Source: an uncultured Prevotella sp.
GTDB lineage: Bacteria; Bacteroidota; Bacteroidia; Bacteroidales; Bacteroidaceae
Assembly: GCA_905373605.1 (NCBI GenBank)
Contig: CAJPTO010000006.1
Location: 1 to 29,569 of the forward strand
DNA length: 29,569 nt
Reading direction: 5' to 3'
Shown here in pieces: positions 25,468 through 29,569 of the stretch. The notes beneath the pieces were generated by a model, which was not told the origin of the DNA, did not search any database, and was given only the letters and a program-made list of their open reading frames with translations. Made by a program: the position numbers and the translations under genes. The number at the start of each line of letters is the position of its first letter. The stretch's first letter is position 1.

Positions 25468-25685
25468 GAAAGGTGAAAAGGTGAAAGAATGGGAAAGGTG
25501 AAAAGGTGAAAAAGATGGCTAACGCCGTGTAAGGGTGAAAGAATGGGAAAGGTGAAAAGGTGAAAAGATGGCTAACGTCGTATAAGGGTGAAAGAATGGG
25601 AAAGGTGAAAAGGTGAAAAGATGGCTAACGCCGTGTAAGGGTGAAAGAATGGGAAAGGTGAAAAGATGAAAAGATGGCTAACGCG
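25454..25685. repeat. 53-54-bp tandem repeat, four copies plus a half copy
   Basis: Full units start at 25480, 25534, 25587 and 25640 (the last is shortened); a half unit starts at 25454 inside the HD-domain gene. Each unit contains GGTGAAAGAATGGG, AAAGGTGAAAAGGTGAAAA and GATGGCTAACGCCGTGTAAG. GGCTAACGCCGTGTAA is the exact inverse of a segment near 23083. Confidence 0.92.
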
Positions 25686-25938
25686 CACAAACTTGTTGAC
25701 AGGTTAACCCTTTAACTTGTCAACTCGTCAACTTGTTAACTTGTCAACTTGTTAACTTGTCAACTCGTTAACTCGTCAACTCGTTAACTTGCAAACCTGT
25801 CAACTTGTTAACTTTTCAACTTGCCAACCTGTTAACTCATTATTATGTTCCTTATGTCCTTCTGTCAAAAGAACATGTTCTTCTGTCAAAAAAGCATGTT
25901 CTCCTGTCAAAAAAGCAAGTATTTCTGTCAAAAACACA
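25686..25938. repeat. Composite word-repeat tract (GTTAACTTGTCAAC, then TTCTGTCAAAAGAACATG)
   Basis: 25692-25842 consists of GTTAACTTGTCAAC-type words. 25845-25938 has ATGTTCCTTATGTCC and four copies of TTCTGTCAAAA with AACATG or GCATG. The block order and sequence mirror 22775-23045 as reverse complement. Confidence 0.88.
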
Positions 25939-25944
25939 ACACTA

Positions 25945-26241
25945 CTAGTCGGGTACCATGTTAAGCCTCTCGTAAAGCGGAGGATAGCCCACGAAAAACA
26001 ACACAAAGCAAAAGCCTAAAACCACAATGAAAAACAATATCAATGTGAGCACGTTCTTAAGTTTCTTGTTTATGCTGTAGTTGTTCACCATCGCAACGGC
26101 TGTTGCAAAGATGGTTATCAGCGGATGTATCACAACAAACAAAAGTATGTTTATCAGTCCATAGCTAATGCCTGTTTTGTGTGCCCACCATTTCATTATG
26201 TCAATGCAAAGGTCGCAAAGTTCTGTTCCAAGTTCATTCAT
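25945..26241 (-). CDS. Small membrane protein with two predicted helices
   Basis: The 98-residue protein starts with a soluble stretch (MNELGTELCDLCIDIMKWWAHKTGISYG), followed by two hydrophobic segments (LINILLFVVIHPLITIFATAVAMV and VLTLILFFIVVLGFCFVLFFV) joined by a short basic loop (NNYSINKKLKN). I do not recognise a family. A near-consensus box TAACTTTA lies at 26262-26255 on the minus strand, just upstream. It stands alone between a repeat tract and the CRISPR array, and no link to CRISPR function is visible. Confidence 0.65.
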   Translation of the reverse strand: MNELGTELCDLCIDIMKWWAHKTGISYGLINILLFVVIHPLITIFATAVAMVNNYSINKKLKNVLTLILFFIVVLGFCFVLFFVGYPPLYERLNMVPD

Positions 26242-26399
26242 GTTGCTATTCTATTAAAGTTACACATTTTGTTCATAGCCCATAGCCGATGTTATCTGTT
26301 GCCAACGCCCTTACTTTCACATAAGCCGCCACACTCCCCAACTCTTCATCCACATCTTTACTTGGCATCACAAACACATCTTAAGCCTTGCCCACGTTA

Positions 26400-28851
26400 A
26401 GCATGCCTTTTCCGCTAATGGATGATGTACTCGGACGAAAGTAGAATTTTAAATCATTATCAAAATGACAAGTCTTAATCCTTGTTTTAATGGATGAGGC
26501 ACTCCGACTGTGCCGAACGTGCTATTTATCCTAGATCCTCCGTCTTAATCCTTGTTTTAATGGATGATGCACTCCGACTACACCAAGGACGATAAGACCG
26601 TCACAGTCATAAAGTCTTAATCCTTGTTTTAATGGATGATGCACTCCGACGCGAAAATAGGAGATAGAGTGGTAGATTTTGGATGGTCTTAATCCTTGTT
26701 TTAATGGATGATGCACTCCGACTGGCGGCAACGTTGCTACATGAATATATGCACCACTAGTCTTAATCCTTGTTTTAATGGATGATGCACTCCGACGTGG
26801 GGTTATAAAACGCTGACCCCGCTGGAAGATGCCAGTCTTAATCCTTGTTTTAATGGATGATGCACTCCGACAAGAAGGAAAATTATGGAAAAGAAAATTT
26901 CTTTTAGAGGTCTTAATCCTTGTTTTAATGGATGATGCACTCCGACCCAATACTTTTCCCAATTGTAAATAATCATGTAGAGGCTGTCTTAATCCTTGTT
27001 TTAATGGATGATGCACTCCGACACACCGAACTCCAAGTCTTCTGTCAGTACCAGTTGTCTTAATCCTTGTTTTAATGGATGATGCACTCCGACCCAGAAT
27101 TTAATTTATAAATCATAAACAAGGAGGAATATGTCTTAATCCTTATTTTAATGGATGATGCACTCCGACAAGTTCGGGTCGAAGAAACGGAAACCATAAA
27201 GGTGTCTTAATCCTTATTTTAATGGATGATGCACTCCGACCCAATCCACAAGTTGGAGGAATAGGAAATGCCTATCAGTCTTAATCCTTATTTTAATGGA
27301 TGATGCACTCCGACTTGCCCAAATAGAGCAAGAAAATAATTGGGCTGGTGTCTTAATCCTTATTTTAATGGATGATGCACTCCGACTAATTAGGTAGGGT
27401 AGGTAATTTTCAAACCTTTTTGTCTTAATCCTTATTTTAATGGATGATGCACTCCGACTAACAAAACATTACATCATGGCAACATTATTAAACGTTGGTC
27501 TTAATCCTTATTTTAATGGATGATGCACTCCGACCTACAATCAGCAAAGAACAATATAGAGAAATTAGTCTTAATCCTTATTTTAATGGATGATGCACTC
27601 CGACGGAAACAATATGAACGTATAAGTGATATCAATCTGTCTTAATCCTTATTTTAATGGATGATGCACTCCGACGGTTCGTCCAATTGTTGCCCGTAAA
27701 GATAGCCCCGTGTCTTAATCCTTATTTTAATGGATGATGCACTCCGACCTATACACGATTGTGGGGGTTGAAATTGTTGAAGCAAAGTCTTAATCCTTAT
27801 TTTAATGGATGATGCACTCCGACTGTTGGAAAAAGCTAAAAAGCAACTTGAGAAGGCAGTCTTAATCCTTATTTTAATGGATGATGCACTCCGACAAATG
27901 AACAAATTTCTGTAAAAGGAATGTACAGAGCGTCTTAATCCTTATTTTAATGGATGATGCACTCCGACCGAAATGATGCCGCAAGTGCAACCAATGGTTT
28001 GCTGTCTTAATCCTTATTTTAATGGATGATGCACTCCGACAAGTCAAGAATGTGGGGAGTTGTGTTGATTTCTCATTTCAGTCTTAATCCTTATTTTAAT
28101 GGATGATGCACTCCGACCAGCTAACGTGGTGGCTAATCAGTTTAACATCTTCTTCGTCTTAATCCTTATTTTAATGGATGATGCACTCCGACTTACATAA
28201 GAAAAATCGGAGAAGAATCTGGGAAAGGTCTTAATCCTTATTTTAATGGATGATGCACTCCGACTATTACCTGTCATTCCTGTGCCTCTTAAACTCGCAA
28301 AGTCTTAATCCTTATTTTAATGGATGATGCACTCCGACACATCTTATAAGAGTGTTTCAGCCATAGAAGAAGAGTCTTAATCCTTATTTTAATGGATGAT
28401 GCACTCCGACATGAATATTCATGGCCAGAATATGAAAATATAAAACAGTCTTAATCCTTATTTTAATGGATGATGCACTCCGACAGCTTTGAGGAAGCTG
28501 AAAAATTCTACAACGAAGAGCGTCTTAATCCTTATTTTAATGGATGATGCACTCCGACTTGTAAATTTTATAAATGATATGGAAAGGAAAGATTTGTCTT
28601 AATCCTTATTTTAATGGATGATGCACTCCGACACCCGTTTCTTTTTAGTGAAGGTTTCGACTTAGCAGTCTTAATCCTTATTTTAATGGATGATGCACTC
28701 CGACATGCTGAAAAGTTCTTTAACGATGAACTTAAAAAAAGTCTTAATCCTTATTTTAATGGATGATGCACTCCGACAAATGCGAGGTCTTTCAAACTCT
28801 GAAAAAGAGCTTATGTCTTAATCCTTATTTTAATGGATGATGCACTCCGAC
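26400..28851 (-). CRISPR. CRISPR array: 33 full 37-bp repeats plus one degenerate repeat, 33 spacers; no cas genes in window
   Basis: On the + strand each repeat starts GTCTTAATCC and ends ATGCACTCCGAC. Spacers are 33-40 nt. The first full repeat is at 26472-26508 and the last at 28815-28851. Polarity: the left end decays (repeat 1 has one substitution, and 26400-26436 keeps only its last 21 bases with two changes), so the leader is at the right and transcription runs on the minus strand. In that sense repeats end GGATTAAGAC, giving an 8-nt tag ATTAAGAC, similar to type I-B/III handles, and have only a weak ATCC/GGAT stem. Repeats 1-9 carry CCTTGTTTT and repeats 10-33 CCTTATTTT. No cas gene lies within the 718 bp beyond the leader end or to the left, so the system type is inferred, not seen. 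Confidence 0.98.
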
Positions 28852-28950
28852 TCAAAACATGCATTTTCCGCTGTTTAAGGGCATTCTAAGACTTTTTGGT
28901 GCATCGTAAGACATGAAATTAACAAATATTACGGGTCTTTTTTGCGAATG
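28852..28950 (-). other. CRISPR leader / start of pre-crRNA
   Basis: AT-rich, non-coding sequence next to the newest repeat. With the promoter at 28951-28982 it would form the first roughly 90 bases of the pre-crRNA transcript. It contains no repeat copy. Confidence 0.65.
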
Positions 28951-28986
28951 CAAAATTACAACTTTATCTCGACAACAACAAACAAA
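28951..28986 (-). promoter_or_regulatory. Consensus promoter driving the CRISPR array
   Basis: On the minus strand: TTTG (28982-28979; a second TTTG at 28986-28983), 20 bases, then TAATTTTG (28958-28951), a perfect TAnnTTTG. Predicted start near 28944, reading into the last repeat at 28851. This independently supports minus-strand transcription. Confidence 0.8.
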
Positions 28987-28999
28987 CTGTGTTAAAGTT

Positions 29000-29420
29000 A
29001 AGAAACACGCATACATTTGGCGAAAACCAGAAAAGCAATGCCGTATTATTGAATATGATTCATTGGTAATTGGGTGAAAAGCATTTACGTACAATTTAAC
29101 TTCTCTTTACGATTGACGCGACTTGTGCAGCAATCTTTCATTCGTCACGTTCGTTCGGGTGAAGAGATGAACCCACTTTTCAATTACCTTTATCGTCAAA
29201 CAAAATTGCTTCTGGAATATCATTGGTGCATCGAAAGCAAACAAAAAGGCCGCACGCGGGGAGAAAAGCGTACAGCGAGCCTGCGTTAAGACGAGGATGG
29301 CGACTATGAGTTGGGCGCAGATAGCACGGAGCGTGGTGCTTTAAAATTCACTTCGCGCTTCTTGCATTACGTATGCTCAACATAGAAGTGCAATTTCTTG
29401 GTGGAGGTAAGACTTAACAA
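29000..29420. other. Stretch without a credible gene right of the CRISPR leader
   Basis: The longest frame (29074-29289, GTG start, 71 codons) is arginine-rich at its end, has no recognised domain and no promoter. Nothing resembling cas1, cas2, cas6 or a type III subunit is present. Confidence 0.5.
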
Positions 29421-29422
29421 TC

Positions 29423-29475
29423 TATACGCCAGTTCGGGATAAGGCTCAACTCCTTTTGCACATTGTTTTATCGTA
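29423..29475. repeat. Second copy of the element at 19198
   Basis: TATACGCCAGTTCGGGATAAG, then CAACTCCTTTTGC, repeats 19198-19235 with a few changes; weaker similarity continues for about 30 more bases (TTTTATCG against TTTTGTCG). The inverted partner arm seen at 19280 is not found here before the window ends. Confidence 0.75.
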
Positions 29476-29521
29476 ATGTGGGCGGATTGGTTCAACTACC
29501 GCAAAGCGGTTGGCCTTTTTG

Positions 29522-29560
29522 TAGGGCAGGGTTGCGCGCTTTTACGCGCTACCCTGCCTA
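29522..29560. other. Long GC-rich hairpin at the right edge
   Basis: TAGGGCAGGGTTGCGCG (29522-29538) pairs with CGCGCTACCCTGCCTA (29545-29560), with one bulge and one mismatch, around a 6-base loop. It has no T run, so it is a structured repeat or recombination site rather than a simple terminator. Confidence 0.65.
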
Positions 29561-29569
29561 GTGCAAGCG

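Noticed and set aside
26531..27016. Minus-strand open frame across the CRISPR array (also 27654-27905)
   Set aside because: It is the CRISPR repeat translated over and over (CRSASSIKTRIKT); spacers keep it open by chance.
29074..29289. 71-codon frame right of the CRISPR leader, considered as a cas fragment
   Set aside because: No Cas1, Cas2, Cas6 or other motif; arginine-rich end and GTG start suggest a chance frame.
29522..29560. Right-edge hairpin as an intrinsic terminator
   Set aside because: No following T run, and no gene clearly ends into it.

Overview
The window reads as chromosomal DNA of a Bacteroidota bacterium, most likely Prevotella or a close relative. The evidence is SusC/SusD-type genes, a PorQ-like type IX secretion protein next to cmk, a Bacteroidota-style TonB gene, starts that mostly lack strong Shine-Dalgarno sites, and promoters of the Bacteroidota form (TTTG, about 20 bases, TAnnTTTG). 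The species cannot be fixed from sequence reading alone. No tRNA, rRNA, transposase or cas gene was recognised.

Layout. 1-666: end of a 2-oxoacid:ferredoxin oxidoreductase operon (beta-subunit tail and gamma subunit). 670-4843: a decayed nutrient-uptake locus, with a SusC-like receptor lacking its 5' end and middle, a SusD-like lipoprotein lacking its 3' end, and a metzincin-type lipoprotein protease lacking its 5' end and its zinc ligands. 5357-8424: an alpha-helical TPR-like protein, divergent from a Septu-like defence pair (PtuA ATPase plus PtuB HNH nuclease) in which ptuB carries a one-base frameshift. 8684-13050: a conserved small protein, prmA, a tyrosine/glycine-rich secreted protein and a FadL-like outer-membrane barrel. 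13572-17067 (minus): tonB, a polyprenyl diphosphate synthase, an unknown helical protein and tatD. 17164-19152: porQ and cmk. 20014-22733: an orphan carboxypeptidase-regulatory-like fragment, a DNA alkylation repair protein and mnmA. 23187-25467: frr and rsgA (minus) and a divergent HD-domain hydrolase, flanked by inverted composite repeat tracts. 25945-26241: a small membrane protein. 26400-28851: a CRISPR array with 33 full repeats plus one degenerate repeat, transcribed leftward from a leader and promoter at its right end.

Two things stand out. First, the CRISPR spacers are strand-biased. On the + strand, the strand complementary to the predicted crRNA, they are purine-rich and often look like coding sense or gene-start sequence. 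This fits an RNA-targeting (type III-like) system whose cas genes lie outside the window. Second, the intergenic regions are filled with unusual repeats: three unrelated tandem arrays that all have a 22-bp period, tracts of degenerate 8-11-bp words, a 53-bp tandem array that runs into a gene's stop codon, and a composite tract present as an inverted pair around rsgA-frr-HD that could support inversion.

The housekeeping genes are mostly intact and ordinary. The accessory genes (SusCD locus, Septu pair, CarboxypepD-reg fragment) are mostly broken, which suggests ongoing gene loss, or occasional sequencing errors in the case of the single-base ptuB lesion.
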